From Tritrichomonas musculus (Eukaryota; Parabasalia; Tritrichomonadida; Tritrichomonadidae), in assembly GCA_039105265.1 (NCBI GenBank), contig JAPFFF010000022.1:1364001-1428000 (forward strand): a stretch of DNA of 64,000 nucleotides. The letters run 5' to 3'. Below are positions 57,490-64,000 of this stretch, in pieces. Both the position numbers and the translations under genes were made by a program. Below the pieces are notes generated by a model. The model was not told the DNA's origin and did no database searches. It saw only the letters and a list, made by a program, of their open reading frames with translations. Numbering within the stretch: position 1 is the stretch's first letter; every line of letters starts with the position of its first letter.

Positions 57490-57753
57490 TTATTCATGCT
57501 GTATTAAATATTGATTCATCTCACGAATATCGTCGTTGAGATTCTGTATGTATATTAAATTTTCATCGTAGCGCTGTACAAGATTGAATAGTTCGTAGCT
57601 TTGTTCGTCTGTAGGATTTTGAATCGCTGTATAGATGTTAATTTGATTTTCGTATGCGTCGTTATCTGCGAGTATAGCGTTTCGTAAATCGATGTAAGAT
57701 GCGTATGTTTTATCGAATCCATCAACTGCGGCTTCTGTTCTCCAGGTTGACAT
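57490..57753 (-). CDS. Small protein B of the 56-58 kb cluster, 87 residues
   Basis: Start at 57753 (MSTWRTEAAVDGFDKTYASY). Helical, acidic, with Asn/Gln/Tyr (DNDAYENQINIYTAIQNPTD). Not similar in sequence to A or C, though length, strand and leader are shared. The longer upstream frame runs through the leader and is not used. Function unknown. Confidence 0.65.
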   Translation of the reverse strand: MSTWRTEAAVDGFDKTYASYIDLRNAILADNDAYENQINIYTAIQNPTDEQSYELFNLVQRYDENLIYIQNLNDDIREMNQYLIQHE

Positions 57754-57848
57754 CGTGTTTGAAATCGAAATGAAGTGATGAGCTGAAGAAGCCGTTAACC
57801 TTGCCTTATCCACTTTTTGAGGGGGCAGAAATTCTTACTTTTTTGGTA
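57754..57848 (-). promoter_or_regulatory. Conserved leader of small gene B
   Basis: Nearly identical to the leader of gene A over about 70 bases, including TTAACGGCTTCTTCAGC and TCATCACTTCATTTC. The distance from the last TCACTTCATT to the ATG is about 15 bases. Confidence 0.65.
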
Positions 57849-57895
57849 TTTGCCAGGGAGCTTTTTGAGGCTCAATCTGGCCGTTGAACTTTTTT

Positions 57896-58131
57896 GAGGC
57901 ATCTCTCTGAATTCGGCTTTTTGATAGAGCTCATTGAATCTCAGTTTTTGATAGAGCTCATTGAATTCGGCTTTTTGATAGAGCTCATTGAATCTCAGTT
58001 TTTGATAGAGCTTATTGAATCTCAGTTTTTGATAGAGCTTATTGAATCTCAGTTTTTGATAGAGCTTATTGAATCTCAGTTTTTGATAGAGCTTATTGAA
58101 TTTGTCTTTTTGATAGAGCTTATTGAATTAT
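57896..58131. repeat. Tandem array, about nine copies of a 27-base unit
   Basis: Unit TTTTTGATAGAGCTTATTG plus AATCTCAG. It lies upstream of gene B behind its leader. Because 27 is a codon multiple, the plus strand stays open as FLIELIESQ repeats from 57894 to 58148. A related array with FLKELIESQ lies upstream of gene C. I treat both as minisatellites, not as genes. Confidence 0.9.
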
Positions 58132-58200
58132 ATACTCAAATAGATTAAAAGACTAAAAAGAAAAAAATAAATAAAAAAAAAATAAAAAAAGAAATGTTTA

Positions 58201-58467
58201 TTAATTACCTTTTTGTTCTTGTTCTTTGATGTATTCTTTAGCTGCATCAATAGAAACGTCGTCATTCATATAGAACCAGACATTGAGATAGTAATTAGAC
58301 CTTTTGTCTTCTCTTGATAATGGTCTGTTGGTTCGTAAAGAAACATAGTAAGCGAGGTCTAAAAAGTCTTTGAATTCGATGCCGTCTGGGAAGAGATTTC
58401 TAAGTTCTTTATTGCATTCAGATTCGTATTTCATAACAAGGCTTCCTGGGAACTTTGTTCTAGACAT
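58201..58467 (-). CDS. Small protein C of the 56-58 kb cluster, 88 residues
   Basis: Starts MSRTKFPGSLVMKYESECNK. Mixed alpha/beta: LRNLFPDGIEFKDFLDLAYY, then YYLNVWFYMNDDVSIDAAKE, which reads like a small folded domain. The leader before the start contains CACTTCATCACTTCATTTTT. No family recognised. Confidence 0.65.
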   Translation of the reverse strand: MSRTKFPGSLVMKYESECNKELRNLFPDGIEFKDFLDLAYYVSLRTNRPLSREDKRSNYYLNVWFYMNDDVSIDAAKEYIKEQEQKGN

Positions 58468-58560
58468 TCGAAATAAAAATGAAGTGATGAAGTGGTGATA
58501 TGTCCTGACAGGGCACGTCCACTTTTTAAGGGGCAGAAATTCTTACTTTTTTGACAACTT
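58468..58560 (-). promoter_or_regulatory. Leader of small gene C
   Basis: Shares with leaders A and B the parts GTAAGAATTTCTGCCCC, AAAAAGTGGA and TCATCACTTCATTTTT, but the middle differs (GACAGGGCACG). The common ends suggest that these are the parts that matter, an initiator near the ATG and an upstream AGTAAGAATTT box. Confidence 0.55.
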
Positions 58561-58679
58561 ACCGGGGGCAAAGCCCTAGTCTTGCACCGCAAGCCGGACG
58601 AGCTTTTTGAGAAGGCAGATGAACTTTTTCTGAGGGGCAGAAATTCTTACTTTTTTGATGCCTAATCATAAGCCGGCTG

Positions 58680-59190
58680 CGAGCTTTTTGAAGGAGCTCA
58701 TTGAATCTCAGTTTTTGAAGGAGCTTATTGAATTCGGCTTTTTGAGTCAGCTTATTGAATTCGGCTTTTTGATAGAGCCTATTGAATCTCAGTTTTTGAA
58801 GGAGCTTATTGAATCTCAGTTTTTAAAGGAGCTTATTGAATTCGGCTTTTTGAGACAGCTTATTGAATCTCAGTTTTTGAAGGAGCTTATTGAATTCGCT
58901 GAGGCAAAAATTTTTATCTGAGTTGAGGCAAAAATTCTTACTTTTTCTATGCACATTAGCTGAGGCAAAAATTCTTACTTTTTCTATGCACATTAGCTGA
59001 GGCAAAAATTTTTACTTTTTCTATGCACATTAGCTGAGGCAAAAATTTTTATCTGAGTTGAGGCAAAATTCTTACTTTTTCTATGCTCATTAGCTGAGGC
59101 AAAAATTTTTATCTGAGTTGAGGCAAAATTCTTACTTTTTCTGAGCCCGGTAAGGGGCAAAAATTTTTATCTGAGTTGAGGCAAAATTCT
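58680..59190. repeat. Compound minisatellite upstream of gene C
   Basis: 58680-58900 is a 27-base array (GAAGGAGCTTATTGAATCTC type) related to 57896-58131. 58900-59190 switches to units of about 37 bases (GAGGCAAAAATTCTTACTTT plus TTCTATGCACATTAGCT) mixed with 22-23-base units (TTTTTATCTGAGTTGAGG). The phrase AAATTCTTACTTTTT also occurs in the gene leaders, so the array seems to have grown from leader DNA. Confidence 0.88.
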
Positions 59191-59333
59191 TACTTTTTTG
59201 ACAGCTACCGGAGGCTCTGCCTTCGTCTTTCTGAAAAAGCCGGAAAGGAGTCTTCACAAAAAGTGAGCGTCCTCTCAAATTATCTTATCGAAGCACATCA
59301 CCGAGAGTTGACTTCATTTTTCATTTTGCTCGA

Positions 59334-60440
59334 ATGCAAAAACAACTACCATCTATCCTTGGACCAGTCCAGCCTAGAAGAGTCCTAACAAGGTTGATAG
59401 ACCCAGCATCAACACCAGCTCCATCAGCTCGATCCGGTACCCATATCAGCGTTCCTGCTCCATCAGCAACATCTAATGATCAAGATCAAGATCAAGAACA
59501 AGATCCTATGGAACATCTCGAGGATTTTACTCAACCTAAGAAAGCTCCAGAAATCCATGCTTCCCCTGTTTATTATGACAATCCAGAAGATGATGAATCT
59601 AATCATCTAGAAAATGATCAAGATGGAGATCCATTTCTTGATGCTTTAATGAAAGTCCCAGATCAGCAGAAACAAAAATGTTCTCAGCCATCACAGCATC
59701 TTCCATCTGATTCTGATGTTGAGGAAATGGAACCAGCAGTAGCAGCAGTCAGCCAGGAAATTACAAAAAAATTGCCCGATCTGATCCAGAATGAAGTTAA
59801 TGAACTCTCAGAGAATGTCATCCAAGAAGTCCAAAAGAATGACGAAGACGACAAAATTTTAAATGATGCTGTAAATATCATCTCTCAAGATGTAGCAAAC
59901 ACTATGTCCCAGGTCATCCATGAACTCCAAGAGAAAGAAGCAGAAAAAACTGGAAATGTTCCAACTCCAAATGAAATTATCCAAAAATTTTCTCGATACT
60001 ATGTTGTCCCTGACGATGAGAAAATTCCCGAACCAAACTTTGATATTTGGGCTCCTTGGGATCATCTTATGAGACTTTACCCTGGACTCTTGACTCTTGA
60101 TAATGCTCAATGTGATAACAGGCTTCGTCTTTTTCAACCTGGCAACGAGGAAAGACTAGAGAAATTTTTGAACTCTAATAATGGAAGATGGGATATGTTC
60201 CAGGCCTTTTTGTTCATTATCCACTACCGTATCGTCTTTCACAGGGAAGTTCTTAAGGACGACCAGACCATAGACCCTGTAGTTTTTGAACCTTTTTCCC
60301 CATTAGACTTAGCTTGGTTGGGTTATTCAAAGGACGAAAGCATCCAGTCAGACCATCCCGTCAGGATTGGGTCAACATTTACTCGGACAGCATGGAAGGA
60401 TTTACTACAGGCCTATTATAAAGGACAAAAGAAGATGTGA
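59334..60440 (+). CDS. Unknown protein with disordered N-half and folded C-half
   Basis: 368 residues, start MQKQLPSILGPVQPRRVLTR, with TGACTTCATTTTTCATTTTG just upstream as a likely initiator. Residues 25-140 are Pro/Ser/Asp/Gln-rich and disordered. Residues 140-215 are helical with Asp/Glu (ITKKLPDLIQNEVNELSENV). Residues 225-360 look folded and aromatic (NFDIWAPWDHLMRLYPGLLT, RWDMFQAFLFIIHYRIVFHR). Family not recognised. Followed after 3 bases by another gene on the same strand. Confidence 0.65.
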   Translation: MQKQLPSILGPVQPRRVLTRLIDPASTPAPSARSGTHISVPAPSATSNDQDQDQEQDPMEHLEDFTQPKKAPEIHASPVYYDNPEDDESNHLENDQDGDPFLDALMKVPDQQKQKCSQPSQHLPSDSDVEEMEPAVAAVSQEITKKLPDLIQNEVNELSENVIQEVQKNDEDDKILNDAVNIISQDVANTMSQVIHELQEKEAEKTGNVPTPNEIIQKFSRYYVVPDDEKIPEPNFDIWAPWDHLMRLYPGLLTLDNAQCDNRLRLFQPGNEERLEKFLNSNNGRWDMFQAFLFIIHYRIVFHREVLKDDQTIDPVVFEPFSPLDLAWLGYSKDESIQSDHPVRIGSTFTRTAWKDLLQAYYKGQKKM

Positions 60441-60443
60441 GCC

Positions 60444-60911
60444 ATGGACAGGAATTTTTGGACTTTGAAAGGAGATATCTACCTCCAAGAATGGATAAAT
60501 AATTTATCTGGGATTTTTGAAGGTGCTGGGCAAATAGTGAAAGATTTAGTTCGTCATGCTGCAGATTGGAGAAGACCTTGTCCTGTCCCAGATGATGTTA
60601 AGAAACAATGTGACTCTATCAAGAAGAAGCTCATATTACTGCATGAATATCAGCAAGGAAATATTCGTCCTGTGGTCAAGGAAGCACAAAAAATTGTTAT
60701 GCAAAATTCCCAATCTTCATCTGAGGAGGAAGAAGAAGAAATAAAAGAAAAGAGAAAGAGAAAGATTCGGATCAAAAATTATTTAACCAGCAATGCAAAT
60801 CCAGCTGTGAATACAGATGTCGGTTCATTAATATTTAGAGAAAAGCCTCCGTTCAAAAAGAACAATTCCCAAGAACGATTACCTCAAAGACTACTCAAAA
60901 TTAATAAATAA
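60444..60911 (+). CDS. Unknown protein, basic C-terminus
   Basis: 155 residues, start MDRNFWTLKGDIYLQEWINN. Helical first half (IFEGAGQIVKDLVRHAADWR), a Ser/Glu block, then a strongly basic stretch (KEKRKRKIRIKNYL) that could be a nuclear localisation or nucleic-acid-binding tail. Only 3 bases separate it from the previous stop, so translation from one transcript or a split gene must be considered. The stop region reads AATAAATAAATAAAC, rich in the TAAA poly(A)-type signal. Confidence 0.6.
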   Translation: MDRNFWTLKGDIYLQEWINNLSGIFEGAGQIVKDLVRHAADWRRPCPVPDDVKKQCDSIKKKLILLHEYQQGNIRPVVKEAQKIVMQNSQSSSEEEEEEIKEKRKRKIRIKNYLTSNANPAVNTDVGSLIFREKPPFKKNNSQERLPQRLLKINK

Positions 60912-60975
60912 ATAAACAATTAAATTTTTTTATTTTAAATTTTTTTATTTTAAATTTTTTGAAATATAATTTTTT

Positions 60976-62025
60976 ATGCCAAAAGACAAATATTTTTTAC
61001 CTCTTGAGAGTTCTCTTTATGTTCGAAGAGGAGTTAATAAAATAAGAGACTCTGATGATAGAGCTACTTGGTGTCCAGAATTAATTTTGGAAGAAGATTT
61101 AGGAAAAAATCCTAATGATGTTTTTATAATCCCAGAATCAGAAAGAAATCCTCAAAACAGAGCTCCAGAAAGAAGAGCTCAAAACAGAAGACATGGGCCT
61201 CAGCGCTATCCAAAAATTAGAATTTTTGTTGATACTTACGAATGGAAAATAGCAGATTTATTTCTTGATAGCTGTAATAATTTTGCTGAATTTTGTAAAA
61301 AAAAGAAGATAACTGTTTTTGGAATGATATATGGATTATTTGGAGATAAAGATCATAACACAGGATTATTTCATCAAAGACAAGGTGTCAAAATCCAAAT
61401 CAAAAAAGGAGAAGCTCAAATAAACAATATCGAAATAAGATGTCGACAAGTTCAGAGAGTCAAAAATAAAGATTTAACAGAATATGATATTGAAAATTGG
61501 AATGTTCAAAATCAAAATCAAAGACGAAGACAACAACAACAACAACAACAAAGAAGACTCGATGATATACCAGATTTTAATTCTTCTGATGATAATATTG
61601 GAGGAGATGATAATGATCTATATAATTTTGATAATCTAGATGATAGTAATCCAGAAAGTGATTCAGATGACGGTATGCCGAGACATTGGGATGGAGATGA
61701 TATTAGACAAGCTCCTGATAACGAATCTGATTCTGATCAAGATGCTATGCCCGCTCCTATCAGTCCTCCTCGTAGAGCTGCAGAAGCTCCTCTTCGAAGA
61801 AAGAAAAAGAAGAAGATTGTTAAGAAAAAGAAAGTTATCAAAAGTCCAAAAGTTCAAAATAAGAAGACAAAAGAGAAAATTAATAAAGCTAGACAACAAT
61901 ATTTAAAGACTCATAAGAAGCCAGGACTCGAAATAGATGATGGTTGGTTTAATCAAAATAATAATGATGATACATATGAATGGCAAAATATAGATGAATA
62001 TATGAATGATAATTATGAGTTTTAA
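60976..62025 (+). CDS. Unknown protein with shared small domain and long charged tail
   Basis: 349 residues. Residues about 82-165 form a folded block (KIRIFVDTYEWKIADLFLDS, KITVFGMIYGLFGDK, GVKIQIKKGEAQINNIEIRC) whose layout recurs in the two minus-strand genes that follow. A poly-Gln run, an acidic Asp/Asn region, a basic Lys run (RRKKKKKIVKKKKVIKS) and an Asn/Asp-rich end come after. The mix of acidic and basic low-complexity tails is typical of nucleic-acid-associated proteins. Family unknown. Confidence 0.65.
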   Translation: MPKDKYFLPLESSLYVRRGVNKIRDSDDRATWCPELILEEDLGKNPNDVFIIPESERNPQNRAPERRAQNRRHGPQRYPKIRIFVDTYEWKIADLFLDSCNNFAEFCKKKKITVFGMIYGLFGDKDHNTGLFHQRQGVKIQIKKGEAQINNIEIRCRQVQRVKNKDLTEYDIENWNVQNQNQRRRQQQQQQQRRLDDIPDFNSSDDNIGGDDNDLYNFDNLDDSNPESDSDDGMPRHWDGDDIRQAPDNESDSDQDAMPAPISPPRRAAEAPLRRKKKKKIVKKKKVIKSPKVQNKKTKEKINKARQQYLKTHKKPGLEIDDGWFNQNNNDDTYEWQNIDEYMNDNYEF

Positions 62026-62051
62026 AAAAAATATTTATTATCTTTTTTTTT

Positions 62052-62435
62052 TTATTTGAGATTTCGATTTATTTTTCGACAAGCTTTGACTTTTCCTTTT
62101 GATTTTTTACATTCTCCTCCTTTCAAAGATAATCTAATCCCTTCAGGTTTATAAACAATTCGGCCATCATCTTTTTCTTCTGCTACAAGAAACATTAATC
62201 CTCCTAGAGCACAAATACGATGTTTATGAATATAATAAGCTATTTTATCTAAAGCATCTAAAATGATATTTGAATCTGTAATTCCTGGATAAACACTTAA
62301 ATTTGTAACAGTAACTTTTATAACATCTTTTTCTTTTGTCTCAAGACAATCTTCTATTCCATCAATTTCGTCAGGCTCTAAATCATATTTCCATTCTATA
62401 ATATCTCCATCAACTAAATAATTAAAGAGAGTCAT
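62052..62435 (-). CDS. Unknown small protein, shared-domain family member 2
   Basis: 127 residues, start MTLFNYLVDGDIIEWKYDLE. The block LSVYPGITDSNIILDALDKI, a basic RICALGGLMFLVAEE strand and EGIRLSLKGGECKKSKGKVK follow the same order as residues 87-160 of the neighbour at 60976 (LD-x3-x-I/F-A helix, hydrophobic Gly-rich strand, charged turn, GIRL or GVKI strand, Lys-Gly-Glu). Convergent with that gene. Confidence 0.6.
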   Translation of the reverse strand: MTLFNYLVDGDIIEWKYDLEPDEIDGIEDCLETKEKDVIKVTVTNLSVYPGITDSNIILDALDKIAYYIHKHRICALGGLMFLVAEEKDDGRIVYKPEGIRLSLKGGECKKSKGKVKACRKINRNLK

Positions 62436-62481
62436 TATTTTTTTTTTTGTAAATTTATTTTTCGAAAAAAATTTATTATTT

Positions 62482-62835
62482 TTATTTTCCTCTTCCGTAT
62501 ATTAATCGCCATTGCCAGTTATTTTTTTCTGTTTCGATTTCTTTTTTACTAACTCGAATTATTTTATGAGATACAGAGTTATTTGAAGCAGATTCAATTA
62601 AGAAATATCCACCCCATCTTGTACCGCGCATACTGACAATCTCATCAAGAGCTGATAAACATGTTTTAGCAGAGAAGATAGTCATTAATTCAGGAACTAC
62701 CAACTCATCATTTTTTGTAAGACGAAATATCTCCTCATGATCATCAATAATAGCATTGATTTTTTGTCTTTGACTATCGGATAATGTCTTATGTGATTTC
62801 AATTTTCCTCCGCAAAATGATATACTTTCGCTCAT
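62482..62835 (-). CDS. Unknown small protein, shared-domain family member 3
   Basis: 117 residues from the ATG at 62835 (MSESISFCGGKLKSHKTLSD). The C-terminal half has KTCLSALDEIVSMRGTRWGG, YFLIESASN and KIIRVSKKEIETE, matching the helix, strand, turn, strand order of the other two family members, with LSALDEI against ILDALDKI as the best local match. Divergent from the gene at 62858, with 22 bases between starts. Longer frames upstream would run into that shared promoter space. Confidence 0.55.
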   Translation of the reverse strand: MSESISFCGGKLKSHKTLSDSQRQKINAIIDDHEEIFRLTKNDELVVPELMTIFSAKTCLSALDEIVSMRGTRWGGYFLIESASNNSVSHKIIRVSKKEIETEKNNWQWRLIYGRGK

Positions 62836-62857
62836 TTTATTTTCCCAAAAAAAAATC

Positions 62858-63118
62858 ATGAATCATATAGAAGAAATAGAAAATTGTAAAGACATATTAT
62901 ATTTAATATTGGAATGGCGATTTGCACAAACAATTTGGTCAAAACATTATTGGATGACAAATATTATTATGCTCTCGAGAGATCTTTTTGACAGATTATT
63001 TATTGATGAACTTCGCTCAAGAGAAAGAAATGATGAAAATTTTATAAATCAGCTAAATCAAATAGTTTTAGAGAGGTTAGAAGTTTTATTAAATGATTTT
63101 AGGAAGTTGAATCTGTAA
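62858..63118 (+). CDS. Small helical protein, 86 residues, unknown
   Basis: MNHIEEIENCKDILYLILEW, then FAQTIWSKHYW and helices with ELRSRERNDENFINQLNQIV. Aromatic-rich and helical, no signal peptide. It overlaps the end of the membrane-protein gene by 20 bases, tail to tail. Function unknown. Confidence 0.5.
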   Translation: MNHIEEIENCKDILYLILEWRFAQTIWSKHYWMTNIIMLSRDLFDRLFIDELRSRERNDENFINQLNQIVLERLEVLLNDFRKLNL

Positions 63119-64000
63119 AAAAGGAATTTTCAAAAGGGTCATCATCACCGACAATTTCATTATGATAATTTTTTCCTGTTCGAAGATTTTTATCAATGAC
63201 AGTCTCCAAATTATCGTCGTCATCATCTTTTTTGTCATCTTTCCAAATATCACAGCTATTTGTGATTTCATTTTCGGTTCGATATTTTTGTCTTTTTTTC
63301 ATTAATATTATCACAATAATAATGACCAAAATAACAAAGACAAAAAGCGGTATCGACAAACATAAAATCAATTTTATATTGGATTTTGATGATGTAGATT
63401 CCGCAAATAAATTTGCAAAAGAAGATTGAGAAAATAATAAAGAAAGAGAGAAGAAATTAGAATCAGAAGTAGAAGATTGAAAAAAAATATCTTCCTTACA
63501 GGAGGACGTACTTCGATATGTTGATTCCGAGAAAGGTTTCGATAAAGGAAATGAATTTGAGTCTTTGAGATTGTTTTGATACGATGTTGATTCCGAAAAG
63601 TTATTGGAAGAAGAAAAGATTCGAGAGTCTGAAAATTTATTGGATGGTATATTTTTGTCAGAATGTGAGAACTTGTCAGATTGTGAGAATTTGTCAGAAT
63701 GTGTAAATTTTTTTGATGATGAGAATTTGGCAGATTGTGTAAATTTGTCAGATTGTGAGAACTTGTCAGATTGTGAGAATTTGGCCGAGGGAGTGCTTGT
63801 TTTTATCGGTAAAACATAAGGAATATAATAAATTCCGACAATAGATAAAGGCTTTTTATTTCTTGTCCTGATCCATATATTATATTCTCCAGGATAATAT
63901 AAAAGGTGAGAAACCCAAAAAGGAGATGCAGGATATGGACTTCTTTCATGAAACGAAACACCAATTTGACCAGAGATATCGGATTCAAAAACGGGATCTC
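63099..64000 (-). CDS. Type I membrane protein with Ser-rich hexapeptide stalk, 5' part outside the window
   Basis: The minus frame is open from the window edge to a stop at 63099, about 300 codons. Order: end of a beta-rich extracellular domain (VSHLLYYPGEYNIWIRTRNK, then PLSIVGIYYIPYVLP), seven K-F-S/T-x-S-x hexapeptides (18-base repeats, about 63660-63785), a Ser/Asn/Phe-rich stalk, a membrane helix (LILCLSIPLFVFVILVIIIV) with basic stop-transfer MKKRQKYR, and a cytoplasmic tail of about 65 residues with an Asp run and DPFENSFF. No Met occurs in this stretch before the helix, so the start is beyond the window. This layout is common in surface proteins of trichomonads. The exact family is unknown because the main domain is cut off. 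Confidence 0.8.
   Translation of the reverse strand, partial: DPVFESDISGQIGVSFHERSPYPASPFWVSHLLYYPGEYNIWIRTRNKKPLSIVGIYYIPYVLPIKTSTPSAKFSQSDKFSQSDKFTQSAKFSSSKKFTHSDKFSQSDKFSHSDKNIPSNKFSDSRIFSSSNNFSESTSYQNNLKDSNSFPLSKPFSESTYRSTSSCKEDIFFQSSTSDSNFFSLSLLFSQSSFANLFAESTSSKSNIKLILCLSIPLFVFVILVIIIVIILMKKRQKYRTENEITNSCDIWKDDKKDDDDDNLETVIDKNLRTGKNYHNEIVGDDDPFENSFFTDSTS

Noticed and set aside
58823-59005. Minus-strand 60-residue frame in the repeat field
   Set aside because: Translation of the 27- and 37-base repeats only.
1-64000. tRNA, rRNA or other structured RNA genes; introns
   Set aside because: None could be recognised by eye on either strand, and no interrupted gene shows convincing splice signals.

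Overview
The window is intron-poor, AT-rich eukaryotic DNA that looks like a parabasalid protist (Trichomonas or Tritrichomonas type). Reasons: several long Polinton/Maverick units next to each other, a mariner with a DD34D transposase, uninterrupted reading frames, TCAyTT-type initiator-like motifs within a few tens of bases of start codons, and stop codons that often run into TAAA. The species call is inference.

Layout. (1) 1-2042 is the right-hand end of a Polinton fossil (E1): packaging ATPase tail, an HNH endonuclease, a small conserved gene and a terminal repeat. (2) About 2043-24787 is an older, heavily eroded Polinton fossil (E2): fibre genes, a divergent unknown gene split by a mariner, a minor-capsid-like gene, an integrase interrupted by an AT-rich insertion, major capsid, small virion-type proteins, two tandem fibres and a 1437-residue protein-primed DNA polymerase with an embedded HNH-like domain. 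(3) 24788-33482 looks like host DNA: a decayed gene, a GT64 (exostosin-type) glycosyltransferase, a TTAA-flanked MITE, a P-element-like transposase and two small genes. (4) 33483-56003 is a nearly whole Polinton (E3) with a giant 2024-residue fibre, a penton candidate, protein-primed polymerase, major capsid, FtsK/HerA-type ATPase, RVE integrase, minor-capsid candidate and Ulp1-type protease. (5) 56004-63118 is an uncharacterised gene cluster that opens with a Polinton-like terminus: three small genes on the minus strand, each preceded by a conserved leader and its own minisatellite, then six unrecognised genes, three of which seem to share a small domain. (6) 63099-64000 is the 3' part of a type I membrane protein gene with a hexapeptide Ser-rich stalk, running off the window.

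How the parts fit: in E3 the protease, minor capsid, integrase, ATPase, pVI-like protein and major capsid lie head to tail on the minus strand, as expected for a morphogenesis module. The polymerase and a coiled-coil protein just upstream of it form a replication module. Fibre and penton start codons diverge with 3 bases between them at the other end. E2 repeats several of these pairings (capsid beside a small amphipathic protein, fibre divergent from another gene), so the two elements support each other's annotation. Four sites (2042, 24787, 33483, 56004) share the terminal motif AGTAGTA, read inwards, which marks element ends. All Polinton parts are described as fossils.
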